DNA of 60,433 nucleotides from Hyphomicrobiaceae bacterium (GTDB lineage Bacteria > Pseudomonadota > Alphaproteobacteria > Rhizobiales > Hyphomicrobiaceae): NCBI GenBank assembly GCA_021730785.1, contig JAKFWF010000009.1:1-60433 (forward strand), in the 5' to 3' direction. How positions within the stretch are numbered: the stretch's first letter is position 1; each line of letters opens with the position of its first letter. The translations under genes were made by a program, and so were the position numbers. Below are positions 17,584 to 26,105 of the stretch, in pieces. The notes below the pieces were generated by a model, which did not search any database, was not told the DNA's origin, and worked only from the letters and a program-made list of their open reading frames with translations.

Positions 17584-18285
17584 TCAAAAGAACCGTTCGT
17601 AGACGTAGACGGTGTCGCCGGGCTGCACGACATAATCCGGCGGCACTTCGAGGACTTCGACCAGGCCATCGATGCGGCGGGTGATCTTGGCGCGGCGTTC
17701 GTTGGCGCGCTCCGAGTAGCCACCCGCTATGGCGACCGCGGTTTCGACCGTCATGCCGCTGACATAGGGAAACTGGCCGGCGGTGCGCACTTCGCCCAGG
17801 ATGTAGAACGGCCGGTTCTGCTGCACGTCGACAGTAACCTGCGGATCCTTGACGAACTGCGCGCCGAGCCGGGCGCGGATGGTGCTTTCCAGCGCATAGG
17901 TCGTCTGCCCGCGGGCCTTGACCCCGCCAATCAGGGGCACCGTGACCTTGCCGTCATGATCGACGATGTAGAGGCGCGACAGGTTCGGTTGGCCGTACAC
18001 AAAGATGCGCAGGCGGTCGCCGGTATCGAGCAGGTAGGGACCATCGGTCGAGGCGACGGCCTTGGGGCCGACGAGGCCGATCGGCACCGCGGTCGGCTCG
18101 CCATAGGACTGGGTGACGCCGACGTGCACCGGGGCAGGCGCGCCAGCGGTTTCGGCAACCGGATCGTCAGTCCGCAGGAACAACCGCTCAAACAGCGAGG
18201 GGTCGCCCGGGCCCGATCCGTCGTGGGCGCAGGCGCCAAGGGCAAGCGTGCTGATAAGCGAAAGCATAAGGGTGCGCGACGACAT
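17584..18285 (-). CDS. Polysaccharide export lipoprotein (Wza-like)
   Basis: Outer-membrane export channel component, 233 residues. A lipoprotein signal LISTLALGAC puts the lipidated cysteine near residue 18. The Poly_export domain follows (YLLDTGDRLRIFVYGQPNLSRLYIVDHDGKVTVPLIGGVKARGQTTYALES) with a SLBB-like segment (RPFYILGEVRTAGQFPYVSGMTVETAVAIAGG). The protein is short compared with E. coli Wza (about 380) and resembles the compact alphaproteobacterial ExoF/PssN-type exporters. The start at 18285 has AGGA nine bases upstream; the frame is open to 18303. It is divergent from the chain-length gene. Confidence 0.9.
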   Translation of the reverse strand: MSSRTLMLSLISTLALGACAHDGSGPGDPSLFERLFLRTDDPVAETAGAPAPVHVGVTQSYGEPTAVPIGLVGPKAVASTDGPYLLDTGDRLRIFVYGQPNLSRLYIVDHDGKVTVPLIGGVKARGQTTYALESTIRARLGAQFVKDPQVTVDVQQNRPFYILGEVRTAGQFPYVSGMTVETAVAIAGGYSERANERRAKITRRIDGLVEVLEVPPDYVVQPGDTVYVYERFF

Positions 18286-18446
18286 CTGACCCGATCCTTG
18301 CATGGATGTCCAATGCCGACAGCATTAGTGGCGAGAAGTTAAAAAACGGCGAACACGTGTGTTTGTTTGACCCAATTAATCGTTTCGCAACCACGAGTCG
18401 CTCTAATCCGAGACAGATAGACATCATCCCGAAGGGCTCCCGTCCC

Positions 18447-20702
18447 ATGCGCTCGAACACCCCCAGCAGCCCTGATGACATCGATATCGTGTCGATCTGG
18501 GGCGCCGTGCGGCGCAGCCTGCCGCTGTTGCTCACGCTGACGATCGGCGCTGGCGTTGCGACCTTCGGCGTGCTGTCGACGATGGCATCGCGCTATACGT
18601 CGGAAGCGCAACTGGCGATCGGTACCAAGGCGACCAATGCTTTCCCCGACAAGGACAAGACCGGGACCCCCGACAGCACGACGCAGCGCATGGATCCGGC
18701 TGCGATCAACACCCAGGTGCGGGCGCTGCTCAGCAACGACCTGCTGCTGAAGGTCGCCCGGAAGCTCGAGTTGGAGAAGCTGCCGGAGTTCAATCCCCGC
18801 GAGGGCGATGTCGATGTCTACAACAAGGTTCTCCGTCTCGCTGGCTTAGCCAAGATTCGTGACGGCGAGACCGTCGATGACACGGTGCTCGGCGTCATCA
18901 CCCGGCACCTCGAGGTGGCATCGCCGAAGGAAAGCCGGGCGATTTACATCCGCTTCACGTCGACCGATCCGAACCTGGCCGCCACCTTCGCCAATACGCT
19001 TGGCGAGGAATACCGCCGGTCGCTGGTCAGCGATGTCGTCGAAGAAAACGGCGACGTGGTGAAGGCGCTGCAACCGCAGGTCGCCCAGCTGCGCCGTGAT
19101 CTGATCGAGGCAGAAGCCGAGATCGAACGCACTCGCGTGCAGCTCGACCGCACCAAGGGCGGTCCGCAGAACATCCCGCTCATCGAGCAGCGCCTGGCCG
19201 AACTGTCCGCCGAGCTGTCGCGAGCTGACGGATTGAAGAGCGATGCCGAGTCGAAGTGGCGCGCCGCCCGCGAGGCGCAGCAGTCCGGTAACGCCGGTTC
19301 GCTGCCCGAGGTGCAACGATCGCCGTTGATCCAGAGCCTGGAACAGCAGCGCGTGCGCCTCGAGCGCAGCATTTCCGAGCTGTCGGCCTCCCTGCTGCCG
19401 GGCCACCCGCGCATGCAGCAGCTGAACGCGGACCTTTCCGGGTTGAAGCGCCAGATCATCGGTGAGATCCAGAAGTTTGCCGTCGGGCTGGAGAAGGAAT
19501 CGCGCGTCGCGACCTTGCGCGTTGAATCGATCACCAAGCAGATCGGCGAACTCAAGAACCGGGTGGTGTCGACCAGCGGCGATGATGCCAAACTGAAGTC
19601 GATCGAGGCCACCGCTCGCTCGAAACGAGTAGAGCTCGATCGGCTGCAAAAGCAGCTCGACGAAAATACAACGCTCTTCAACACGAAGACCGTTCCCTTG
19701 GAGGCTCGCATCGTCGCCCAGGCGCGCAGCTCCAGTACGCCGACCTTCCCCAAGAAAGCGCCGTTTTCCATCCTGGCCATGGCGGGTTCGTTGCTGCTGG
19801 GGCTCGCCTGGGTGGTGACGCGCGAGTTGCTGACCGGCGCCCGCGTCACTCCAGGTGCAGGTGGCGGCAACCAGCCCCGCAGTCCTGTGACGCCATCGCT
19901 CGGCGGCACGGCCTCGGTCCTCGGCCGGGCCACGGCCGGGCGGATCAGTCCGGCAACGGCCGCGGCAGCCTCTTCGGCCGCATCCACCCGGGCCGACACG
20001 GTGGCAACTCCAGCGCCAGCGGGTGCACCAATGGCCACAAACACCGGCACGATGGCAGCGATTGCTGCCCGCCTGGCGGCCAAGTCCGCAAGCCAGGCAG
20101 GCTTCCGCACCATCGTCGCCCCCGAGACCCGCTTGATCGATGCGACCGAGGAAGCCGTGGCACTCGCCTCTGTACTGAGCGAGGCTGGCCGCCAGGTCGT
20201 GCTCGTCGACTGGAACCTCGAAGGCAAGGGAGCTGCCGATCGGTTGGGCATTCCACGCAAGCCCGGCATGACCGATCTGCTGCAAGGTGACGTGTCGTTC
20301 GAGGATGTCATTGCGCTGTTGCCCGACAGCGAGGTGCACCACATTGCCTGTGGCGACGCGCTGAGCGATCCGATGATCGCGCAGGACGCGGACCGGTTGA
20401 ACCTGGTGCTCGACGCGCTCGACGAGGCCTACGACGACATCGTGGTGGTGGGTGCGCATGATGCCGTGCGTGCACTGTTCCAGACGATCGAAGGGCGGTT
20501 CGATGCCGGTATCACGGTCGCCGAGCCACGCAAGCGCCAGCCCCTTGTCGAGGACGAGGCCGGCAGCTTCCTCGGCTTCCAGGTGAGCGATCTCGACATC
20601 ATTCGCCACGAGCGCCCCGCAGGCGCAATGGCGGCACCGGCCGGTGGCCAGCAAAAGCGCATCGTTGCCGGTCCGATGTCGGGCGCCGAGGCGCGCGGCT
20701 GA
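18447..20702 (+). CDS. Wzz/ExoP-like chain-length protein with degenerate BY-kinase domain
   Basis: 751-residue polysaccharide co-polymerase controlling chain length and export in the inner membrane. It starts DDIDIVSIWGAVRRSLPLLL with a first membrane helix at about 28-45. A long periplasmic coiled coil (residues ~190-420, many Glu/Arg/Leu heptads) follows, then a second helix near 440-462. After an Ala/Pro/Thr-rich linker comes a cytosolic P-loop-like domain at ~550-735. That domain keeps RQVVLVDWNLEGKG, akin to the Walker A' strand of bacterial tyrosine kinases, but lacks a GxxxxGK[ST] Walker A, and the tail has no tyrosine cluster. Kinase activity therefore looks lost. GAAGGG supports ATG 18447. 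Confidence 0.85.
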   Translation: MRSNTPSSPDDIDIVSIWGAVRRSLPLLLTLTIGAGVATFGVLSTMASRYTSEAQLAIGTKATNAFPDKDKTGTPDSTTQRMDPAAINTQVRALLSNDLLLKVARKLELEKLPEFNPREGDVDVYNKVLRLAGLAKIRDGETVDDTVLGVITRHLEVASPKESRAIYIRFTSTDPNLAATFANTLGEEYRRSLVSDVVEENGDVVKALQPQVAQLRRDLIEAEAEIERTRVQLDRTKGGPQNIPLIEQRLAELSAELSRADGLKSDAESKWRAAREAQQSGNAGSLPEVQRSPLIQSLEQQRVRLERSISELSASLLPGHPRMQQLNADLSGLKRQIIGEIQKFAVGLEKESRVATLRVESITKQIGELKNRVVSTSGDDAKLKSIEATARSKRVELDRLQKQLDENTTLFNTKTVPLEARIVAQARSSSTPTFPKKAPFSILAMAGSLLLGLAWVVTRELLTGARVTPGAGGGNQPRSPVTPSLGGTASVLGRATAGRISPATAAAASSAASTRADTVATPAPAGAPMATNTGTMAAIAARLAAKSASQAGFRTIVAPETRLIDATEEAVALASVLSEAGRQVVLVDWNLEGKGAADRLGIPRKPGMTDLLQGDVSFEDVIALLPDSEVHHIACGDALSDPMIAQDADRLNLVLDALDEAYDDIVVVGAHDAVRALFQTIEGRFDAGITVAEPRKRQPLVEDEAGSFLGFQVSDLDIIRHERPAGAMAAPAGGQQKRIVAGPMSGAEARG

Positions 20703-20861
20703 GTAACGATCGTCGGTTGCGCGGGCAATTGCGCTATCGCAGCTTAACGAAGGTTTAAGGCTGTCCTGGCGGCATCAGTCGGCAGCAAGCCATCCAGCAC
20801 GACGATTGCATGGCGGCGGGGTGAGTGATCGGCCCGTGCCGCTTCAGGACTTAACCCTCGC

Positions 20862-21926
20862 ATGAACAGCGCATCGACGAAGCTGCTGAAATCCGTGCTA
20901 TCGGCCCTGCACTATACGGGGCTCGGCTCGCTGGTAGCGCCGTTGACGCGTGGCCGGGGTGTGATCTTCACCCTACATCAGGTGCATCCGGAAACCCGCA
21001 AGGGGTTCGACCCCAACGGCATCTTGCGGGTAACGCCGGAGTTCCTCGAGCAGGTCATCCTGCAGGTGCGTGGCCTGGGGTTCGATCTGGTCGATCTGGA
21101 CGAGGCGGTCGATCGCATCACCGCGGCTGAACCATCGGCCCGCCCCTTTGCCAGCTTCACTTTCGACGATGGCTACCGCGACAACCTGATCCACGCCTAT
21201 CCCGTCATGCAACGGCACGGGGTGCCCTTTACCATCTACGTGCCGTCGGACTTTCCCGATGGCCGGGGAGAGTTGTGGTGGCTGGCCCTCGAAGACGTGC
21301 TGCGGCGGTCGAACGAGGTCACTGTTCAACTCATGGGCGCGGTGCGCACCTTTCCCTGCGCGACCACGGCAGAGAAGCAGGCGGCCTTCGAGACCATCTA
21401 CTGGTGGCTGCGCGGATTGCCCGAGGATCGGGCGCGCCAGGTGATCCGTGAGCTGGCGGCCGGCGCCGGTGTCGATCTGGCGCAGCAGTGCCGCGATCTG
21501 ATTATGAGCTGGGACGAGGTGCGCACGCTCGCCCGCGATCCGCTCGTCACGATCGGTGCCCACACCCGTCGCCATTTCGCGATTTCCAATCTGCCCGCGG
21601 ACGAGGCGCGCCAGGAGATCGCCGACAGCATGGCTCGGATCGAGGCCGAGATCGGCCGCCCCTGCCGGCATTTCAGCTTTCCCTACGGCGATGAAACGAG
21701 TGCCACTCAACGTGATTTCGATATCGCGGCCGGCCTTGGCCTTGCCAGTGCGGTGACGACGCGCAAGGGCCTGATCCATGCTGCGCCGCGCCATTGCCTG
21801 ACCGGCCTGCCGCGCGTCTCCCTGAATGGCGACTACCAGCGCAGCCGCTACGTCGAGGTGCTGTTGACCGGTGCCCCGTTCGCCCTGTGGGACATGCTGC
21901 GCCGGTCGCAACCGGCTGCGTCCTGA
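20862..21926 (+). CDS. Polysaccharide deacetylase family protein
   Basis: 354-residue carbohydrate esterase 4 (NodB-like) protein that removes acetyl groups from polysaccharide amino sugars or repeat units. The metal site is visible: SFTFDDGYRDN with D102-D103, HTRRH with H234 and H238, and a later HFSFPYGDE. A short hydrophobic N-terminus (LLKSVLSALHYTGLGSLVAPL) could associate with the membrane, but there is no cleavable signal, so it may act on lipid-linked precursors inside the cell. It follows the chain-length gene by about 160 bases on the same strand and closes the exopolysaccharide locus. Confidence 0.88.
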   Translation: MNSASTKLLKSVLSALHYTGLGSLVAPLTRGRGVIFTLHQVHPETRKGFDPNGILRVTPEFLEQVILQVRGLGFDLVDLDEAVDRITAAEPSARPFASFTFDDGYRDNLIHAYPVMQRHGVPFTIYVPSDFPDGRGELWWLALEDVLRRSNEVTVQLMGAVRTFPCATTAEKQAAFETIYWWLRGLPEDRARQVIRELAAGAGVDLAQQCRDLIMSWDEVRTLARDPLVTIGAHTRRHFAISNLPADEARQEIADSMARIEAEIGRPCRHFSFPYGDETSATQRDFDIAAGLGLASAVTTRKGLIHAAPRHCLTGLPRVSLNGDYQRSRYVEVLLTGAPFALWDMLRRSQPAAS

Positions 21927-21936
21927 GGCGGCGGCG

Positions 21937-22155
21937 TCACCGCGCGGGAAAGTCTGGTTGCTGCATCCACCAGATGATGGCGCCGGCCGGGATCACCCAC
22001 AGCGTGCCGGCGACGACATAGTAGATCAGTTCCGCAACCTTGCCCGCATTCTGCAGCTGCAGAACGATCGCGACGGCGAGCGCCAGCAGCGAATATACGA
22101 CGATCAACAGCAGCAGCAGGGCCGTGCCGATCAGTTTGCGCGTTCGCATGGTCAT
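21937..22155 (-). CDS. DUF2842 family small membrane protein
   Basis: 72-residue protein with two membrane helices (KLIGTALLLLLIVVYSLLALAVAIVL and AELIYYVVAGTLWVIPAGAIIWWM) and a short tail. Length, the RTRKLIGT start and the WVIPAGAIIWWM end match the DUF2842 family, found in alphaproteobacteria. Its function is unknown. It lies divergent from the heme A synthase gene and ends 10 bases from the convergent deacetylase. ATG 22149 is an alternative start. Confidence 0.8.
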   Translation of the reverse strand: MTMRTRKLIGTALLLLLIVVYSLLALAVAIVLQLQNAGKVAELIYYVVAGTLWVIPAGAIIWWMQQPDFPAR

Positions 22156-22271
22156 GTCTGCACGCCTTGTTCGTGTCGTGTCGCCCGTGGTGCCGCGCCC
22201 GTTGGGCGCATTGGCGCTTCACTCGGGACGGTCTACCACAGGCGGACCAGCGCCACAGGAGACCCGCGATC

Positions 22272-23369
22272 ATGGGCCGCGCCGTTCCTTTGCCAGTCCA
22301 ACTTGGTGCGCGACCCGCGACCGCGGACGGGGCCGTACGGCGCTGGCTGCTGACGGTTGCGGCCCTGGTGCTGCTGATGGTCACGATCGGTGGCGCGACG
22401 CGGCTGACCGGCAGCGGGCTGTCTATCACCGAATGGAACTTGTTCATGGGCACGATCCCGCCGCTGACCGAGGCGGCCTGGCTCGATGTCTTCGCCAAGT
22501 ATCAGGCCATCCCGCAATACAAGCTCCTCAACAAGGGTATGGGGCTCGACGGCTTCAAGTACATCTTCTGGTGGGAGTGGGGGCACCGGTTTCTTGGCCG
22601 TATGATCGGGCTCGCCTATGCCGTGCCGCTCGCATGGTTCTGGCTGCGAGGATGGCTGCGTGCGGACTTGAAGCTGCCACTGCTGGGGCTGCTGATCCTG
22701 GGCGGCCTGCAGGGCGGAATCGGCTGGTTCATGGTGCAGTCCGGCCTCAGCGATCGCCTGGACGTCAGCCAGTACCGCCTGGCGCTGCACCTCGGTATGG
22801 CGTTTCTGCTGCTCGGTGGCCTCATATGGATCGCGAGCGAGCTGACCGATCGGCCGACGCGTGAGCGGTGGCACCCGATGCCCCCTGGACACCTGACTGC
22901 TGCCACCGTGGTCGTCGGACTGATTTTCCTCCAGGTGCTGGCCGGCGCGTTCGTCGCGGGGCTGAAGGCCGGACTGACCTACAACACATGGCCGCTGATG
23001 GATGGCCGGCTGATCCCGAACGGGCTCGCGACGCTGTCGCCGTGGTACTTGAACGTGTTCGAGAACATCACCACCGTGCAGTTCAATCATCGGCTGCTGG
23101 CCTACGTAGTGACGGGCGTGGTGCTGTGGCATGCGGCCATGATCGTGCGCGGCGCCGACGACGAGCGGCTGTGGTTCTCGGCGGCACTGCTGAGTGCTGC
23201 CGTCGTGGGCCAAGTCCTGCTCGGCATCTGGACTCTGCTGTGGGTGGTGCCGTTGCCGCTCGGTCTCGCGCACCAGGGGCTCGCCGCCGTTCTATTCGCG
23301 CTCGCCGTGCGCCATGCGCATCTGGTGCGTCGAGCCGCGGCGGCTATTTCAGGCCCAGCATCAGTTTGA
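22272..23369 (+). CDS. ctaA: Heme A synthase (COX15/CtaA)
   Basis: Inner-membrane enzyme that oxidises heme O to heme A for aa3-type cytochrome oxidase. The 365-residue protein has eight predicted helices and the COX15 signatures: [16 protein letters not shown] at the first helix, [11 protein letters not shown] with a heme-ligand His, [31 protein letters not shown] and a final [12 protein letters not shown] with the fourth His. AGGAG supports ATG 22272; the upstream open frame to 22167 is not conserved. Its last 26 bases overlap the 3' end of convergent argC. Confidence 0.94.
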   Translation: MGRAVPLPVQLGARPATADGAVRRWLLTVAALVLLMVTIGGATRLTGSGLSITEWNLFMGTIPPLTEAAWLDVFAKYQAIPQYKLLNKGMGLDGFKYIFWWEWGHRFLGRMIGLAYAVPLAWFWLRGWLRADLKLPLLGLLILGGLQGGIGWFMVQSGLSDRLDVSQYRLALHLGMAFLLLGGLIWIASELTDRPTRERWHPMPPGHLTAATVVVGLIFLQVLAGAFVAGLKAGLTYNTWPLMDGRLIPNGLATLSPWYLNVFENITTVQFNHRLLAYVVTGVVLWHAAMIVRGADDERLWFSAALLSAAVVGQVLLGIWTLLWVVPLPLGLAHQGLAAVLFALAVRHAHLVRRAAAAISGPASV

Positions 23370-24309
23370 TCGACTGGACTGCCGCACCGGATGCGCCCTT
23401 GCCCAGATTGTCGAGGCGCGCGACCAGCACCGCCTGCTGGCTAGCATCATTGGCGAACACGCGCAGCTCCAAGATGTTGCTGTCGTTGAGGGCTTCGGGC
23501 TCGATGCGGCCGGCCTTGATCGCGGCGTCCTCGTGGTCGAGCACTTTGACGAACGACGCACCCTGGTAGTGCGCAGCAAGGGCTGCGGTCAGCTCGGCGG
23601 CGGCCACCTTACCCGGTAGCAGGTCGAGATGCAGCGGGATCGATACCAGCATGCCCTGGGCATAGGCGCCGACCGAGGGCACGAACAGCGGCCGCCGGGA
23701 CAGGCCGGCATACATCTGGGTTTCGGCAAGGTGCTTGTGACTGAGGCCCAGCCCATAGAGTTCGAAGGCAGGTGCCGCACCCGCCTGATGGCGCTCGATC
23801 ATCAATTTGCCGCCGCCCGAATAACCTGAGACGGCGTTGATCGCGACGGGGAAGTCCGCCGGCACGAGACCGGCGTCGACCAGCGGCCGCAGCAGCGCCA
23901 CGGCCCCGGTCGGATAGCAGCCGGGGTTCGAGACGCGCCGTGCGCCGGCGACCATTTTGCCTTGCCCCGCCGTCAACTCGGGAAAACCATAGACCCAGCC
24001 GGGCGCCACGCGGTGCGCGGTCGAGGCATCGACGATTCTGGGGCCGCCGTTGGGCAAACTATCGGCAACCGCGACGGTCTCGCGCGCCGCATCGTCGGGC
24101 AGGCAGAGCACCACCAGATCGACTTCGGCCATCAGCGCGCGCTTGGCGGCGGGGTCCTTGCGCCGGTCAGGCGCGATCGAACGGACGGCCAACCCCTCGA
24201 CGGCGCCGAGCCGCTGGGCAATGCCAAGCCCGGTGGTTCCAGATTCGCCATCGATGAACACGGTCGGCAGTTGATGATTATGGCTCGCGGCAGGCGATTT
24301 TGTCGGCAT
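23344..24309 (-). CDS. argC: N-acetyl-gamma-glutamyl-phosphate reductase, short type
   Basis: NADPH-dependent reductase making N-acetyl-glutamate semialdehyde, the third step of arginine biosynthesis. At 321 residues it is the shorter ArgC class. The dinucleotide loop GESGTTGLG lies at 21-29, VYGFPEL follows, and the catalytic cysteine is C131 in [20 protein letters not shown] comes after. GAAGG six bases before ATG 24309 fixes the start; the frame is open upstream to 24402 across the terminator, which argues against earlier starts. It is preceded by an arginine-codon leader frame and attenuator-like structure described separately, so it is probably controlled by arginine supply. Confidence 0.93.
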   Translation of the reverse strand: MPTKSPAASHNHQLPTVFIDGESGTTGLGIAQRLGAVEGLAVRSIAPDRRKDPAAKRALMAEVDLVVLCLPDDAARETVAVADSLPNGGPRIVDASTAHRVAPGWVYGFPELTAGQGKMVAGARRVSNPGCYPTGAVALLRPLVDAGLVPADFPVAINAVSGYSGGGKLMIERHQAGAAPAFELYGLGLSHKHLAETQMYAGLSRRPLFVPSVGAYAQGMLVSIPLHLDLLPGKVAAAELTAALAAHYQGASFVKVLDHEDAAIKAGRIEPEALNDSNILELRVFANDASQQAVLVARLDNLGKGASGAAVQSIKLMLGLK

Positions 24310-24353
24310 GGGGCACCTTCGAAGAGGGGGGCGATGAAGGGCGCGGCAGCAAC

Positions 24354-24379
24354 AAAAAAGCCGCGCGGAGGAGCGCGGC
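24354..24379 (-). terminator. Intrinsic terminator in the argC leader
   Basis: Read on the minus strand, GCCGCGC (24379-24373), a 6-base loop, GCGCGGC (24366-24360), then six T (24359-24354). The 7-bp stem is perfect and all G-C. It lies 45 bases before the argC ATG, downstream of the leader frame, so it would cut transcription before argC unless the alternative pairing forms. Confidence 0.85.
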
Positions 24380-24440
24380 GTTGACAGGACCTTGCGCTGC
24401 AAATGGCCTCAACGTCGCGACAGCAAATGGCTGCGACGTC
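24354..24440 (-). promoter_or_regulatory. Ribosome-mediated attenuator of argC (arginine codons)
   Basis: On the minus strand, segment 1 GACGTCGC (24440-24433, inside the Arg codon run) can pair with segment 2 GCGACGTT (24418-24411): eight pairs, the first a G-U. Segment 2 extended, GCGACGTTGA (24418-24409), can instead pair with segment 3 TCAACGCCGC (24384-24375): nine of ten positions. Segment 3 contains most of the 5' arm of the terminator (24379-24373), so the 2:3 pairing blocks it. A ribosome stalled on codons 10-13 would mask segment 1 and leave 2 free (read-through). A ribosome reaching the stop would mask segment 2 and let the terminator form. The pairings are seen; the regulation is inferred. 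Confidence 0.75.
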
Positions 24441-24471
24441 GGCGGACCAGATGGGAAATCGCGTGGGGCAT
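24409..24471 (-). CDS. Arginine-rich leader peptide upstream of argC
   Basis: A 20-codon frame reading MPHAISHLVRRRRSHLLSRR with a TGA stop. Codons 10-13 are CGC CGA CGT CGC and codons 19-20 are CGA CGT: six arginines of twenty. No good ribosome binding site precedes it. The promoter-like hexamers upstream predict a transcript start about one base before the ATG, so it may be translated as a leaderless message. Its stop lies inside the RNA segment that must be covered to allow termination. As with Trp, His or Phe leader peptides, its job would be to sense charged tRNA, here tRNA-Arg. Translation is not proven. Confidence 0.75.
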   Translation of the reverse strand: MPHAISHLVRRRRSHLLSRR

Positions 24472-24478
24472 ACCAGTC

Positions 24479-24507
24479 TCTATGTCTAGTCGGCGACAGT
24501 TTGTCAA
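24479..24507 (-). promoter_or_regulatory. Predicted promoter of the argC leader
   Basis: Minus-strand TTGACA (24507-24502) is a perfect -35 hexamer. After 17 bases comes CATAGA (24484-24479), matching three of six -10 positions. The expected start point is near 24472, immediately before the leader ATG at 24471. It lies in the gap after the 192-residue membrane protein gene. Confidence 0.6.
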
Positions 24508-24522
24508 CAACGGTCCGACCAA

Positions 24523-25101
24523 TCAATCGACGCTGGCTTGCTCGACGGGTTTGCTGCCAGCGGGCTCGATTCTGATCGCCGACCAGCCGCGGGCCGCCGC
24601 CTGATGATTGCGCTGCTCGGCGCTCACCCAGCGGTCGTCACGCTTGGCGGCGCTCACGCTGCGCAGTGGCAATGGCGTAGCTTCGCAAGGAGCCATGGAG
24701 GTGATGCCGGTGTCGCGATCGAGCTGCAGGGTGCTGCAACTGTGAGGCTCCGGCATGACGGCCAAGGCCGTTACACCCGACACGCGATCCTTGAGCTTTG
24801 GTGGCGCGGACGCTTGCGCAATCTCGGTGTCACCCGTTCGGCTCTTGAACATGACCTGGCCGACAAAGTCCCAGAAGCCGACGAAGTGCCAGAAAATCGC
24901 GCCGAGGACGAACCCGAACAGCCCGTAGCTCAGCGCCGAGACGATTGGCCGTCGTGCCCCACCAGCCTTGGCTGCCCGGACACTCGCCTCCGATATCGGT
25001 GCAACGCCACGCACGCGATCGCGCAAGGGCACGAAGGGCTTCTGTGCTGGCGCCGAGGATGCCGGTTCCGGCCATCGCTGTTTCGTCGTTGTCGTTCGCA
25101 T
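24523..25101 (-). CDS. Uncharacterised single-span membrane protein
   Basis: 192-residue protein with a basic, Pro/Ala-rich N-terminal 50 residues and a hydrophobic, aromatic-rich segment at about 54-84 (IVSALSYGLFGFVLGAIFWHFVGFWDFVGQVMF). A polar C-terminal half carries two Cys (HSCSTLQL and MAPCEATPL) that could form a disulfide if periplasmic. The two similar phrases LRDRVRGV (27-34) and LKDRVSGV flank the membrane segment. I recognise no family. ATG 25101 is preferred to the open frame from 25182 because composition changes there. argC follows on the same strand behind its own promoter. Confidence 0.55.
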   Translation of the reverse strand: MRTTTTKQRWPEPASSAPAQKPFVPLRDRVRGVAPISEASVRAAKAGGARRPIVSALSYGLFGFVLGAIFWHFVGFWDFVGQVMFKSRTGDTEIAQASAPPKLKDRVSGVTALAVMPEPHSCSTLQLDRDTGITSMAPCEATPLPLRSVSAAKRDDRWVSAEQRNHQAAARGWSAIRIEPAGSKPVEQASVD

Positions 25102-25281
25102 CGCCTGCCGTTGTTCGATCCGGGCAGCTGCCCCGAATCTCTGACGCGCACGCGTAACGATGTGCTCACTCCAAATGATCAATCAATGGGGCGCTGCGAT
25201 TTGGCGGCCGTGGCCGGCAGGTTTCCCACAGTATGGCAAGACTGTGACGGTGAGGGCCGGCATTCGCCTCACCCGCGTGCT

Positions 25282-26052
25282 TCAACCGCGTACCGGTGGC
25301 ACATACACGCGATCGGCCCGGCAGGCCTTGGCCTGGTTCTCGTTTCTGCCGCAGGCGCGGAACTTGCCCTCGCGGGTAAAGCAGACGCGCACCTCTTCCA
25401 GCCGGTTGCCGGGGTTGCCGCACTTGACGACGATCATGTCGCGGCTGAGGCCCGGGTTGGCCGTGACGAAGTCGGTAATCAGCTCGGTTGTCGCGACCGT
25501 CAAGCGCGGATCCGTGACATTTTGATACTTGGCCGGGACCTTCACCTGCCCGTGCAGCTTACGGGCGAGATCGAAATACCCATCCACGCCGAGGCCCGAG
25601 CAGGTGCCGTGCTTGCGATACTCGTGGAACACCAGCTTGTCGCTCGGCATGATGTCGAGCATGCGATTGGCCACGGGCCGCGGCACGAAGCCGTTGTCGG
25701 CCGTCTTGCAATCCTGCGGCCAGCCGCTTTCGAACTGCGGCCACAGGCCGTGAAGGACGAAGGCGAACTTTCTGCCCGAACGCGGTGCGCATTGCTGGCT
25801 GTCGCGGGATGATGCCGCAGCACTCGCACAGTAGGTCGGGCTCCACGATAGCGACACGACGTAGTAGTCGAACTTGCCGGCTTCATAGTTTTTTGTCTGG
25901 CGGTTGCCCTGGCTTTGGCCGCGATCGAAACCGCCCCAGGTGCCAGCACGCTGGGCTTCGGCGGCGAGGCCGGCCACGAGGGCAACCGCTGCGACGGCGA
26001 TGCCAAGGATACCGCGCCTGCCGGCGAATTTTGGAAGCGTGAAGCGTGCCAT
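25282..26052 (-). CDS. Secreted ribonuclease T2
   Basis: 256-residue endoribonuclease of the T2 family. A signal peptide (ILGIAVAAVALVAGLAAEA, cleavage near 33) directs it to the periplasm or outside. Both catalytic segments are present: CAS I FVLHGLWPQ with H101, and CAS II FHEYRKHGTC with H143, E144, K147 and H148. Several cysteines (C75, C88, C115, C151 and later ones) suit the disulfides of this fold. Its role would be scavenging phosphate and nucleotides from external RNA. ATG 26052 was chosen; the frame stays open far upstream only as a shadow of the peptidase gene. Confidence 0.93.
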   Translation of the reverse strand: MARFTLPKFAGRRGILGIAVAAVALVAGLAAEAQRAGTWGGFDRGQSQGNRQTKNYEAGKFDYYVVSLSWSPTYCASAAASSRDSQQCAPRSGRKFAFVLHGLWPQFESGWPQDCKTADNGFVPRPVANRMLDIMPSDKLVFHEYRKHGTCSGLGVDGYFDLARKLHGQVKVPAKYQNVTDPRLTVATTELITDFVTANPGLSRDMIVVKCGNPGNRLEEVRVCFTREGKFRACGRNENQAKACRADRVYVPPVRG

Positions 26053-26105
26053 GAGAGGGATGGTCCAGGTTGCCAACGTATTCAGGTGTCGGGGAAATAT
26101 GGTGT

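Noticed and set aside
18846-20654. 602-residue antisense frame over the chain-length gene
   Set aside because: High-GC shadow: no domain, His/Arg/Gln-rich, and the plus strand encodes a recognisable Wzz-type protein.
24310-24402. N-terminal extension of argC upstream of ATG 24309
   Set aside because: The extension reads across the terminator and its T-tract, is Cys/Arg-rich unlike ArgC, and the real ATG has a GAAGG site six bases upstream.
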